From: VRUE01 sp963788975
GTDB lineage: Bacteria > Actinomycetota > Thermoleophilia > Solirubrobacterales > 70-9
Direction: 5' to 3'
Assembly (NCBI GenBank): GCA_963788975.1
Contig: CAWBIJ010000004.1
Coordinates: forward strand, 1,550,001 to 1,614,000
Length of the DNA stretch: 64,000 nucleotides
Positions within the stretch are counted from its first letter, which is position 1. Every line of letters begins with the position of its first letter. Under the pieces are notes generated by a model. The model was not told where the DNA came from and ran no database searches. It worked only from the letters and a program-made list of their open reading frames with translations. Of the stretch, positions 1 through 8,752 are shown in pieces. A program made the position numbers and the translations under genes.

Positions 1-705
1 ACCTTCCAGGGGCCGATCGAATCGATCACCTCCAACCGCGGCGCCGCCGGCCTGACTCTGATTCTCGGGCTTGCCACAGCGCTCTGGTCGGCCTCCGCCT
101 ACGTCGGCGCCTTCATCCGCGCCTCCAACGTGATCTACGAGACGCCGGAGGGGCGCCCGTTCTGGAAGCTACGCCCGCTGCAGCTCCTGGTCACGCTGAC
201 GATGATCGTGCTGATCGCCGTGGTCGCCCTGGGGCTCGTCCTCACCGGCCCGATCGTCGAGGCGGTGGCGGAACCGATCGGCATCTCCGGCGCCGCGCTG
301 ACGATCTGGGACCTTGCCAAGTGGCCGGTCCTCGCCGCCCTCTTCGTCACCCTGATCGCCGTCCTCTACTACGCCTCGCCCAACGTCAAGCTGCGCGGCT
401 TCAGGTGGGTGACGCCCGGCAGCCTGGTGGCGATCGTGATCTGGCTCATCGTCTCGGCGGCCTTCGCCCTTTACGTTGCCAACTTCGGCTCCTACGACAA
501 GACCTACGGCACGCTGGGCGGCCTGATCGTCTTGCTCGTCTGGCTCTGGATCACCAATCTGGCGATCCTCTTCGGCCACCAGCTCAACGCCGAGCGCGAG
601 CGCAGCCTCGAGCTCGACGAAGGACAGCGTGGCGCCGAAGACGAGCTGCAGCTGGAGCCGCGCTCCGAGCCGAAGCAGCCGGAGACGAAGGGCGGCCAGC
701 CCTAG
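1..705 (+). CDS. YihY/BrkB-family inner membrane protein, 3' part
   Basis: The reading frame is open from the first base of the window, so the N-terminus lies outside. The visible 234 residues contain several long hydrophobic stretches (about residues 20-35, 60-85, 95-125, 140-160 and 170-195) and the family's typical ending with a TM segment followed by an FGHQLNAERER-like sequence and a charged, glutamate-rich cytoplasmic tail. YihY/BrkB proteins (once misannotated as ribonuclease BN) are polytopic membrane proteins of uncertain transport or envelope function. The stop is followed at once by a convergent phosphoesterase gene. Family assignment is from recognisable sequence; function is not known. 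Confidence 0.85.
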   Translation, partial: TFQGPIESITSNRGAAGLTLILGLATALWSASAYVGAFIRASNVIYETPEGRPFWKLRPLQLLVTLTMIVLIAVVALGLVLTGPIVEAVAEPIGISGAALTIWDLAKWPVLAALFVTLIAVLYYASPNVKLRGFRWVTPGSLVAIVIWLIVSAAFALYVANFGSYDKTYGTLGGLIVLLVWLWITNLAILFGHQLNAERERSLELDEGQRGAEDELQLEPRSEPKQPETKGGQP

Positions 706-708
706 CGG

Positions 709-1305
709 CTAGGCCTCGAGCCAGGTCCCGGTCGGCCCGAGGTTGCGGACCGAAGTGGCGCCGATCTCGCTCTCGCAGCCCCAGGACTCGTGGATGTGAC
801 CGCAGACGGCGAGCCGGGGGCGCTTATCCTCGATCGCGCGCAGCAGGGCGGTGCTGCCGAAGTGGTCGCCGGCGCCGTTGGCGTCGCAGTGGCCCTGCGG
901 TGGCGAGTGCAGGACGAGGACGGCGCCCTCGGGGCAGCCGCCGAGCTTCGCCGCCGCCGCTTCGTCGTCGAGGTCGAAGCTCCAGTCCCAGGGGGTGACG
1001 GGGACGCCGGCGCCGAGGCCGTAGAACTCGGTGCCGTCGATCGTCGTGCCGCCGCCGTGCAGGACCGTGGCGGCGTCCCAGCCGGCTGCGGCCTCGCGTA
1101 GCGCCTCCTCGGTCTCGTTGTTGCCGGGCACCAGCACGGTTGGCGCCTTGATCGCGCGCAGCGCGCCGATCGTCTCCTCCAGCCCCTCGTGGACCGAGGC
1201 GAAGTCGCCGGCGCCGATCACGACGTCGGCCTCGGCCGACATCTCGACCAGCTTCGCCGCCTGGACGAGGTCGCGGTGCAGGTCGCTGAAGGCGAGGATC
1301 CTCAC
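709..1305 (-). CDS. Calcineurin-like metallophosphoesterase
   Basis: The 198-residue protein starts at a GTG at 1305, giving an N-terminus VRILAFSDLHRD, the usual first strand and metal-binding D-x-H motif of the family. GDFAS (about residue 33) and the later PGNNE provide the next metal ligands (the family has GNHE, here GNNE), and the C-terminal half holds LHSPP and CGHIHE, the conserved GHxH ligands. A longer frame runs upstream to 1434 but overlaps the divergent small gene and lacks family similarity. Substrate is unknown; related small proteins are phosphodiesterases or nucleotidases. Convergent with the BrkB-family gene. Confidence 0.88.
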   Translation of the reverse strand: MRILAFSDLHRDLVQAAKLVEMSAEADVVIGAGDFASVHEGLEETIGALRAIKAPTVLVPGNNETEEALREAAAGWDAATVLHGGGTTIDGTEFYGLGAGVPVTPWDWSFDLDDEAAAAKLGGCPEGAVLVLHSPPQGHCDANGAGDHFGSTALLRAIEDKRPRLAVCGHIHESWGCESEIGATSVRNLGPTGTWLEA

Positions 1306-1348
1306 CGCCCGAAACTTACCTGGCCGGTTCGATAGGCTCGCCGCGCTC

Positions 1349-1522
1349 ATGCCCGACGTCTTCTGGATCGGCCTAGGAATCGCCGCCTTCGGCCTGCTGC
1401 TCGGCCTCCTCGCCGGCGCCAGGTCGCGCAGCACCGCGACGCTGACCGGCCTTGCGATCGGCGCCTTCCTGGGCGTGTTGGCGGCCTTCCCGCTGCTCGC
1501 GCTCGGGCTCGCGACGAGCTAG
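1349..1522 (+). CDS. Small two-TM membrane protein
   Basis: A 57-residue protein starting MPDVFWIGLGI at an ATG 43 bases from the divergent phosphoesterase start. It is almost entirely two hydrophobic segments (about residues 5-22 and 33-54) joined by a short loop with arginines (AGARSRSTAT), as expected of a small hairpin membrane protein. No family is recognised. It ends just before the aldo/keto reductase. Coding is supported by composition, by the fit between neighbours and by absence of a better frame, not by homology. Confidence 0.6.
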   Translation: MPDVFWIGLGIAAFGLLLGLLAGARSRSTATLTGLAIGAFLGVLAAFPLLALGLATS

Positions 1523-1529
1523 CCGTAAG

Positions 1530-2363
1530 CTGAGTCACATCGTTCCCAACCTCACCCTTCACGACGGGGTCGAGATCCCCCAGCTCGGGCTCGGCGTCTT
1601 CCAGGTGCCCCCCGAAGACACCCAGGAGGTCGTCGAAGAGGCGCTGCGTGCTGGCTACCGGCACATCGACACCGCCGCCGCCTATCGCAACGAGAAGGGG
1701 GTAGGGGCGGCGATCGCCGCTTCCGGCATCCCGCGCGAGGAGGTCTTCGTCACCACCAAGCTGTGGAACTCGCAGCAGGGTTACGACTCGGCGCTGGAAG
1801 TGATCGAGTCCAGCCTCGGCCGGCTGGGCTTCGAGTACGTCGACCTCTACCTGATCCACTGGCCGGTGCCGACCGAGGATCGCTTCGTCGATACCTGGCG
1901 GGCCTTCGAACGCATCCGCGAGCAGGGACGTGCCCGCACGATCGGCGTCTCGAACTTCCGCGTCGAGGACCTGCTGCGACTGGAGCGGGAGGCCGAGGCG
2001 CGGCCGACGGTCAACCAGGTCGAGCTGCACCCTCGCCACCAGCGGGCCGAGCTGCGCGCCTGGCACGCCGAGCACGGCATCGCCACCGAGTCCTGGAGCC
2101 CGCTCGCCCAGGGGGCCCTGCTCGACGACGAGACGATCGCCGCGATCGCCGCGCGGCATGGCAGGACCCCCGCCCAGGCGATCTTGCGCTGGCACGTCCA
2201 GCTCGGCAACGTCGTCATCCCCAAGTCGGTGACGCCGCGCCGCATCCACGAGAACCTCGACCTCTTCGACTTCGAGCTCAGCGCCGAGGAGATGGACGCG
2301 ATCGAGCAGCTCGACGCCGGCAAGCGGATCGGCCCCGACCCTGCGACGTTCGTCTCGCCCTAG
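1530..2363 (+). CDS. Aldo/keto reductase (2,5-diketo-gluconate reductase type)
   Basis: NADPH-dependent reductase of the AKR superfamily, reducing aldehydes and ketones in the cytosol. Family landmarks are in order: IPQLGLGVFQV at the N-terminus, GYRHIDTAAAYRNE with catalytic Asp and Tyr, FVTTKLW with catalytic Lys, YLIHWP with catalytic His, IGVSNF, NQVELHP, WSPLAQG and the C-terminal IPKSVTPRRIHEN cofactor site. The start is unclear: homologues begin next to VPNLTLHDG, but the only nearby in-frame codons are CTG (1530) and ATC (1539). The first ATG is at 1452, inside the preceding gene. I place the start at 1530 provisionally; the stop overlaps the convergent MFS gene's stop. Confidence 0.88.
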   Translation: MSHIVPNLTLHDGVEIPQLGLGVFQVPPEDTQEVVEEALRAGYRHIDTAAAYRNEKGVGAAIAASGIPREEVFVTTKLWNSQQGYDSALEVIESSLGRLGFEYVDLYLIHWPVPTEDRFVDTWRAFERIREQGRARTIGVSNFRVEDLLRLEREAEARPTVNQVELHPRHQRAELRAWHAEHGIATESWSPLAQGALLDDETIAAIAARHGRTPAQAILRWHVQLGNVVIPKSVTPRRIHENLDLFDFELSAEEMDAIEQLDAGKRIGPDPATFVSP

Positions 2364-3958
2364 CCGGATCCACCCGATTCAAGGCCGGGGCCGGTGTGCG
2401 CGGCGTCGTCTTCGGCCTGGTAGCGCGCGAGCAGCGCTTGCTCCTCCTCCCGCTTCGGGAAGCGGAAGAAGACGAGCGCGGCGCCGAGCAGGATCGCGAC
2501 GATGCCGGCGGCGTAGGCCCACTCGTCGCCCTGCAGGAAGGAGGCCTTGGCGGCGGCGACGATCTGGTCGCTGTAGCGCGGGTACTGCTCGGCCAGGTCG
2601 GCGGCGCTGGAGAAGGACTTGGTCAGCTCGCCCTGGACGTTCTCGGTGACCTTGCTCCCTGCCGGGGAGGAGGCGATCGCGGCGCCGGCGGCGGCGGCGT
2701 AGCCGGCGGTGAGCAGGGCGCCGAAGATCGACTGCATGATCGCGCCGCCGAGGTCGCGCTGCAGGTCGGCGGTCCCCGAGGCCATCCCGGCCCGGCGTGA
2801 CCGGCACCGAGCCGGTCAGCGAGTGCGAGGCCGGGGTGCCGGCGAAGCCGACCCCGATCCCGATCAGGGCGTAGCCGAGGCCGACCTTCCAGTAGGAGAT
2901 GCCCTGCTTCCAGAGCAGCAGCATGGTGAGGAAGCCGAGCAGGCAGAAGACGTAGCCGACCAGCAGGGTGAAGCGGGCGCCGCGCGCCTCGACCAGCTTC
3001 GCCGAGCGCGGGGCGACGACCACCATCAGCGCCGCCGCCGGCAGGATCGCCAGGCCGGAGTCGAGGGTCGAGTAGTCGAGCACGTTCTGGAGGAACTGCT
3101 GGCCGATGAACATCGCCCCCATCAGCGAGCCGAAGACGATGATCCCGGCGCAGGCCGCGACCCAGAAGATCCGCCGCGCCGCCACCTCGAGGTCGTAGAG
3201 CGGCGAGCGCGCCCGACGCTGGCGGATCACGAAGGCCGCCGTCGCCGCCAGCGCGACCACGCCGAGCCCGATCGCCAGCGCCCCCTCGCCCGGCACCGGC
3301 GCGAGGTTGATCGCCAGCACCAGCGCCGCGATCAGCAGGATCGAGAGGATGCCGCCGAGGTTGTCGACCGGCTCGGTGGTCTCGTTGACGTGGGCGGGGA
3401 CGTAGCGCCAGGCCATGTAGAGGGCGAGCGGCGGCCAGCGGCAGGGTGACGAGGAAGACCGAGCCCCAGTCGAACTGCTCGAGCAGCGCGCCGGAGAGCA
3501 GCGGCCCGAGCGAGGCGATCGCGCCGCCGATCGCCGACCAGAGCGCGATCGAGCGGGTCCGGGCCGGCCCCGACCAGAGCGCGGTGATCAGCGCCAGCGT
3601 GGTCGGGAAGGCCATGCCGGCGGCGACGCCGCCGAGCAGCGCGGGCGGCGAAGAGGACCTCGCTCGAGGGCGCGAAGCCGGCGAGCAGGGAGGCGGGGAT
3701 CGAGAGCCCCATGCCGAGCAGCAGCATCATCTTGCGCCCGTAGCGGTCGCCGAGCGCGCCCAGGTAGAGGACCGAGGTCGCCAGCCCGAGCGAGTAGCCG
3801 ACGGCGATCAGGTTGAGCGTCGTCTGGCCGGCGTCGAAGGCCTTGCCGATGTCCGGCAGGGCGACGTTGGCGACCGCCAGGTTGAGGTTGGCGACCGCCG
3901 CGACGAGGATCAGCGCCGCGAGGACGAGGCCGGCGCGCTTGGGGCTGCTGGACTCCAT
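2360..3958 (-). CDS. MFS transporter, DHA2 (14-TM) drug-exporter type (frame broken)
   Basis: Starts at ATG 3958 with MESSSPKRAG followed by the first TM helix and the MFS motif GALGDRYGRKMML between helices 2 and 3, typical of proton-coupled drug exporters. The protein then continues through three further pieces in other frames: GPARTRSIALWSAIGG (helix 4-5 region, shift near 3640), MAWRYVPAHVNETTEPVDN (shift near 3420) and a C-terminal piece beginning SGTADLQRDLGGAIMQSIFGA (shift near 2790). Together these give about 530 residues, the expected length for DHA2. The continuity of similarity across each break suggests single-base errors rather than ancient decay. Substrate cannot be inferred. 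Confidence 0.82.
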
Positions 3959-4032
3959 CGGTCGAGCGCCAACCTATCCCAGCTTGACGCGCGGTCACGT
4001 GCGGGGCCGGCCGCGCCTGAAAGGATTGGCCG

Positions 4033-5040
4033 ATGAGCCAGGATCGCAAGCGGCCCGAGGCAGCCGCGCGGCGAGAAGGTCGCTGCCGGGCGTCTGGCGG
4101 CTGCGGCTGGCGCTGCCGTGGCCCGGGGTGCCGCACGGCAACGCCTGGGCGGTCGCCGCCGACGGCGGCATCGTCCTCTTCGACACCGGGATCGGCGGCA
4201 AGGGACGGCTGCGCCAGTTCGACCTCGCCCTCGCCCAGGTCGGCTTCGGCCTCGAGGACGTGCGCCTGCTCGTCTGCACCCACTCCCACACCGACCACTA
4301 CGGCCTCGCGGCGCCGATCGTCGAGGCGCGCCGGCTGCGAGCTCTGGATGCACCCGGCCTGGGAGCACGTGCGCCTGCTCGCCGACGATCCTGCCGCCGC
4401 GCTCGAGAACCGAATCGAGGTGGCGCGCCAGAGCGGCGTGCCCGCCGGCGGCGCTGGAGCGCTACCGCGAGGCGCGCAAGGACGACGACGACAACGGGAT
4501 CGACGCGATCGTCGAGCCCGACCGCGACCTGCTGCCGGGGGTCGAGGTCGAGACCGATCTCGGCGCCTGGCAGGTGCACGAGACGCCCGGCCACGCCCCC
4601 TCGCACGTCGTCCTGCACCAGCCCGAGCGCAAGCTGATGATCTCCGGCGACCACCTGCTCGGCCGCACCGTGCTCTTCTTCGACCACGGCCACACGCCCG
4701 ACCCGGTCGGCGAGTTCCTCGGCAGCCTCGACGAGGTCGAGCCGCTCGAGTCGACCTCGTCCTGCCCGGCCACGGCCGCCCCTTTCGCGACCCGGAGGCG
4801 AAGATCGCCGAGGCGCGCCGCCAGGTCGACGAGCTGCTCGGCAAGGTGCGCGAGTCGCTCGCCGAGGGCGAGAAGACGGCCTTCGAGATCGTCGGCGAGA
4901 TCGTCGGCGCCGAGAACGTCAACACCCCGGTCAGCGCCTGGGTCCTGCAGATCGTCCTCTCCTGCCTCGACCACCTGGCGATCCTCGGCGAGGTCGAGCA
5001 GGTCGAGGGAACCGATCCGCAGCGCTGGAAGCTGGGATAG
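4033..5040 (+). CDS. Metallo-beta-lactamase-fold hydrolase (frame broken)
   Basis: The pieces add up to a glyoxalase II-like MBL hydrolase with a C-terminal winged-helix-like region. The start ATG at 4033 gives MSQDRKRPEAA, then the frame changes and the protein reads LPGVWRLRLALPWPG, FDTGIGG and CTHSHTDHYG, the HxHxDH zinc motif. Later pieces in other frames give HETPGHAPSHVVL, MISGDHLLGRT (metal Asp) and LVLPGHGRPFRDP (last His). Shifts lie near 4075, 4335, 4440 and 4745. The ending LSCLDHLAILGEVEQ resembles LACTB2-type C-terminal domains. Substrate unknown; the metal site is complete once the frame is repaired. Confidence 0.8.
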   Translation: MSQDRKRPEAAARREGRCRASGGCGWRCRGPGCRTATPGRSPPTAASSSSTPGSAARDGCASSTSPSPRSASASRTCACSSAPTPTPTTTASRRRSSRRAGCELWMHPAWEHVRLLADDPAAALENRIEVARQSGVPAGGAGALPRGAQGRRRQRDRRDRRARPRPAAGGRGRDRSRRLAGARDARPRPLARRPAPARAQADDLRRPPARPHRALLRPRPHARPGRRVPRQPRRGRAARVDLVLPGHGRPFRDPEAKIAEARRQVDELLGKVRESLAEGEKTAFEIVGEIVGAENVNTPVSAWVLQIVLSCLDHLAILGEVEQVEGTDPQRWKLG

Positions 5041-5073
5041 GCCCACCCGGCTCGCTCGATAGCCTGCTGCGCC

Positions 5074-5517
5074 ATGGCCAGCTTCACGTTCGTTCGCGAG
5101 ATAGCGGCGCCGCCCGAGACCGTCTTCGAGGTGCTCACCGATCACGTCGGCTACGCCGAGATCACGCCGTGCGCAAGGTCGAGCTGGAGCGCGAGGGAGA
5201 GCCGGCGCCTAACGGGGTCGGGGCGATCCGCGTGCTTCACGCCGTCGGCCCGCCGCTGCGCGAGGAGGTGATCGCCTATGAGGCGCCCAGCCGGTTCTCC
5301 TACAAGCTGCTCTCGGGCCTGCCGGTCCGCGATCACGTCGGGACCGTCGAGCTGACACCGAACGGCGCCGGCACCAAGGTCGTCTACGCGGTGCGCACGC
5401 ACGCCGACCGTCCCCGTGGTCGGCTGGGCAGTGGTGGCGGCGGTCAAGCAGGGGATCAAGCAGCTCCTGGGCGGCGTCGCCAAGGAGTCGGAGCGGCTCG
5501 CCGCGGCCGGGGGCTGA
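5074..5517 (+). CDS. SRPBCC / polyketide cyclase-like lipid-binding protein (frame broken)
   Basis: About 145 residues when three frames are joined. The N-terminus MASFTFVREIAAPPETVFEVL with VGYAE is the standard first strand and helix of START-like (SRPBCC) domains. The middle continues in another frame with RKVELEREG, GVGAIRVLHAVGPPLREEVIAYE and FSYKLLSGLPVRDH, matching the family's 'GxG..R......EEV..YE' core. The last piece PVVGWAVVAAVKQGIKQLL, in a third frame, is the C-terminal helix. Breaks fall near 5168 and 5405. Such proteins bind hydrophobic ligands or act as cyclases or dehydratases; the ligand is unknown. Stop TGA at 5515-5517. Confidence 0.78.
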
Positions 5518-5527
5518 GCCGGCCCGG

Positions 5528-6295
5528 ATGGGCCTGCGCATAGACGAGAGGGAGCTGCGGCGGCGGGCCGTCGCGGGGCTCCGCGACGAGGTCGAGGCTT
5601 TCGGCAGCGGCGCGTCCGACTCGTTCCTGATCCGCCGGGAGGGCCTGCTCGCCGCGGTGGCGCCGGCCTCGCCCCAGCGCTCGGTCTTCAACTCGGTCTA
5701 CTACGAGGACCCGGCCGTGCTTAGGAGCGGGGTCGAGGAGCTGGGGGGGACCTACGACTCGCACGGCGTGCGGGCCTGGACGGTCTGGGTCCCCGACGAG
5801 GACCGGGAGACGGCGCGGATGCTCGCCGGCCGCGGCCACCTCCTCGACGCCGAACCGCGGGCGATGGCGATGCTCCTCGCCGACCTCGCGCCCGAGCCGC
5901 CGTCGCCGGACGGGGTCGAGCCCCGGCCCGGCGATCCCGCGACCGCGGCCGGCCTCAACGATCGCGCCTACGGCTACGGCCCGGACGGCTTCCGCACCGC
6001 GCTCGCCGGCGAGACGTCCTTGAGCTGGCTCGTCGCCTACGACGGCGAGGAGGCGGTCGGCTGCGTGGCGACGGTCGACGTCGGCGACGACTGCTGCGTG
6101 ACCGGGGTGGCGACGCCGCCCGAGCAGCAGGGACGCGGCATCGCCGGCTGGCTGCTGCGGCGGGCGCTCGCCGAGGCTCGCGAGCGCGGTCTGCGGACCG
6201 CCTCGCTGCAGGCGACCCGCGCCGGGGCGCCGCTCTACGAGCGCCTCGGCTTCGTCGACTTCGGCTTCATCGAGATGTGGGAGCTGCGTCGGTGA
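5528..6295 (+). CDS. GNAT-family N-acetyltransferase
   Basis: A 255-residue protein. The C-terminal half (about residues 130-255) is a canonical GNAT domain: the acetyl-CoA pyrophosphate loop is PEQQGRGIAGWLL (Q-x-x-G-x-G/A), preceded by the beta-strand CVTGVATPP and followed by APLYERLGFVDFGFIEMWEL, the usual final motif. The N-terminal half is also GNAT-like but lacks a CoA loop, as in two-lobed members. The acceptor substrate is unknown. Its TGA stop overlaps the GTG start of the next gene (GTGA), suggesting translational coupling. Confidence 0.85.
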   Translation: MGLRIDERELRRRAVAGLRDEVEAFGSGASDSFLIRREGLLAAVAPASPQRSVFNSVYYEDPAVLRSGVEELGGTYDSHGVRAWTVWVPDEDRETARMLAGRGHLLDAEPRAMAMLLADLAPEPPSPDGVEPRPGDPATAAGLNDRAYGYGPDGFRTALAGETSLSWLVAYDGEEAVGCVATVDVGDDCCVTGVATPPEQQGRGIAGWLLRRALAEARERGLRTASLQATRAGAPLYERLGFVDFGFIEMWELRR

Positions 6296-7616
6296 CGCTG
6301 AGCTCGCGGGCGATCATCGCCCTGATCGCGATCGTCCCGCTCCTGCTTCTCGGCGCCGCCGCGCTCGCCTACGAGCTGCTGAAGCGCCCGGCCGACATCC
6401 ACAACACCGAGGTCCCGTTCCAGGTCCAGAAACCGCCGCAGCCGAAAGTCAAGCTGACCAACTGGCCGTTGTTCGGGTACAACCGCGCCCGCACCCGCTA
6501 CCTGCCGGCGAAAGGCGTCAAGCCGCCCTTCCGCAAACTCTGGCGCTACACGGGCCGGCCGCTGCTGGAGTTCCCGCCGATCTTCGTCGCCGGCAGGCTC
6601 TACTTCGTCGACAACAGCGGCTTCGCCCTCGCCCTCGACGCCGACACCGGCAAGCTGATCTGGAAACGCCGGATCGGCCGCCTCAACGCCTCCTCGCCCG
6701 CTTACGCCCGCGGCCGCCTCTACGTCGTCAACCTCGTCCCCGGCCACGTCCTCAAGCTCGACGCGAAAACCGGCAGGACGATCTGGAAGCGGGAGCTGCC
6801 CGGCCGCGCCGAGTCCTCGCCGCTGGTCGTCGGTCGCAGCGTCTACTTCGGCTGCGAGGACGGCGAGCTCTTCTCGCTGAGCACGGTCAACGGCAACGTG
6901 CGCTGGGCGACCTCGCTCGGCGGCGAGGTCAAGTCGGCCCCCGCCTACTAGGCGGCACGCTCTACGTCGGCGACTACGGCGGCTACATGAACGCGATCGA
7001 CGCCGAGAGCGGCGAGCTGGTCTGGCAGAGCGACTCGCTCGGCCAGGGCTTCGGCACCTCCGGCGCCTTCTACTCGACCCCCGCGGTCGCCTTCGGGCGC
7101 GTCTACGCGGGCAACAACGACACCCGCGTCTACAGCTTCGACCGCCGCGACGGCACGATCGCCTGGACCTACTCGACCGGCGGCTACGCCTACTCGGGGC
7201 CGGCTGTCGCCACCACTCAGCACAGCCCGGCGACCGTCTACATCGGCTCCTTCGACGGCAACGTCTACGCGCTCGACGCCGAGGACGGCGGCGTGCGCTG
7301 GAGCCGCTCGACCGGCGGCCAGGTGATCGGCTCGCTCTCGGCGATCGGCGACATCGTCTACGCCGCCGAGTTCACCAACGAGACGACCAGGGGCTACATG
7401 ATGAGGAGCGGGCGGGAGGTCTTCCGCTACGCGCGCGGCACCTACACGCCGGTGATCTCCGACGGCCGCCGCCTCTTCCTCACTGGCTACTCAAGCATCA
7501 CCGCGCTGCGGCCGTACGAGTACAGGGCGAAGGTCGCCGATCGCGTCGTGGCGCCGAAAGCCAAGCCGCGGCCGAAAGCGAAACGGCGGCCGAAGCAGAA
7601 GGAGCAGAAGCGCTAG
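6292..7616 (+). CDS. PQQ-repeat (BamB-like) beta-propeller, membrane-anchored (frame broken)
   Basis: Starts at GTG 6292 within the preceding stop. Residues 1-25 (SSRAIIALIAIVPLLLLGAAALAYELL) form an N-terminal membrane anchor; the rest is a string of PQQ-like propeller blades with recurring DADTGKLIWKRRIG, DAKTGRTIWKREL and DAESGELVWQSDS motifs. A one-base loss near 6946 (Y-stop, then GGTLYVGDYGG in the next frame) splits the gene; both halves clearly belong together. It ends in a lysine/arginine/proline tail. These propellers usually scaffold envelope assembly or act as non-enzymatic extracellular sensors. No PQQ-dehydrogenase active-site context is seen. The stop overlaps the convergent GH26-like gene. 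Confidence 0.82.
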
Positions 7617-8690
7617 TTCGACTTCGGCGCGACGCCGCCCGGAGGCGGGGGTGGGGCTTTTGGCGGGTTCGGGGCGAAGTGGGGGATGCGGGGGTGGTGC
7701 AGCCAGCTCCGCAGCACGCCGAGGCTGGCGGGGTAGTTCTGGATCCGGTAAGAGCTCGAAGCGCCGAAGTCCTGGTAGTAGACGAGCATCTTGCAGCGCC
7801 GGTGGCGATCGACCCAGGTGAGCAGGCGGCGGACGAAGCGCGGGTCGTCGGCGCCGACCACTCCCCACTCGGGCAGGGCGAAGGGCTTGTCGCCGTAGCG
7901 CCGGTAGAGGCCGGCCAGAGCTTTCCAGTCCTGGTTGTCGGAGTAGACGTCGGTGCCCACCCAGTCGACGTAGTCCTCGCCGGGGTAGAAGTGGCGGGGC
8001 CGGTTCTGGGGGACAGTGGGCGAGCCGGCCGGCAGGGTGCTCCAGAGCAGCGCGACCGGCGCCTTCGGCAGCCCGCCGCACCTCCGCGTTCAGCGGCGGC
8101 AGCCCGGCCTGAGCCAGCCGGGCGTCGATCTCGCCCCGCTTGCCGCCGCCGTGGACGATCACGTAGATGCGGCGGAAGGCGAGTTTGTACCAGCGCGGCC
8201 TGTGGGCGGCGTCGCGCGGGGCGCCGGCGCAGTCGTAGGAGGCGTAGACGTTGAGGCAGCGGTTGGGCTCGCCGAGCGGGCGGATGTAGGCCGGCATCTT
8301 CTTCGCCCAGAACAGCTTGTTGAGGCGGACCAGGTAAGCGTCGCCCTCGCCTTTCGCGATCCCCCGCGGGGTGATCAGCTCGTGGCCGTCGTTGTTGTCG
8401 GCGGTGGTGATGTGGAGGACGGGCCGCGCCCGCGCCTCCTGCCAGCGTTCGATCGACTCGGGGAAGTCGGAGCCCCAGGTGCGGAAGGTCTGGATCAGCG
8501 CCGGGTGCTTGTCCGTCAGCTCGCTGAAGCCGCCGAAGTCGGCGCTGTCGCCGGTGTCGGAGATGCCGAAGAAGACGTTCTTGCCACGCGGCTCCAGGGG
8601 AGCCGCCGCGGCTGGGGCCATCACGGCCAGGCAGAACGCGGCCGCGAGCAGTGCCCCGGCCGCCGTTGCGTTCAACCGGTTCCTCTTCAT
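7613..8690 (-). CDS. Secreted GH26-like glycoside hydrolase (frame broken)
   Basis: Starts at 8690 with a classical signal peptide (MKRNRLNATAAGALLAAAFC, then AAAAP cleavage site). The mature part looks like a clan GH-A TIM barrel related to GH26 mannanases: an N-terminal FFGISDTGD strand, PAYIRPLGEPN carrying a likely acid/base Glu, WVGTDVYSDNQDW, and FALPEWGV carrying a likely nucleophile Glu, ending YQDFGASSSYRIQNYP. One frameshift near 8075 joins the N-terminal piece to LPKAPVALLWSTL. The C-terminus is a proline-rich tail. Substrate is not predictable. Assignment rests on fold-level motifs, so moderate confidence. Confidence 0.65.
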
Positions 8691-8701
8691 GAGTCCGGCA
8701 C

Positions 8702-8743
8702 CTTGGCGACTTACCCGTCAAATAGACGGGGTAAGCCGCCAAG
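8702..8743. terminator. Intergenic hairpin upstream of GH26-like gene
   Basis: Two nested stems, CTTGGCG/CGCCAAG outside and CTTACCCGTC/GACGGGGTAAG inside (one bulged G), with an AAATA loop. It sits between the start of the GH26-like gene and the end of recQ, both on the minus strand, so it most likely terminates recQ transcription. Its core resembles the hairpins at 17248 and 29306. Confidence 0.55.
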
Positions 8744-8752
8744 TGGGAGCGC

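Noticed and set aside
6235..6747. Minus-strand 170-residue frame
   Set aside because: Shadow of the PQQ-propeller gene; composition is skewed and there is no domain.
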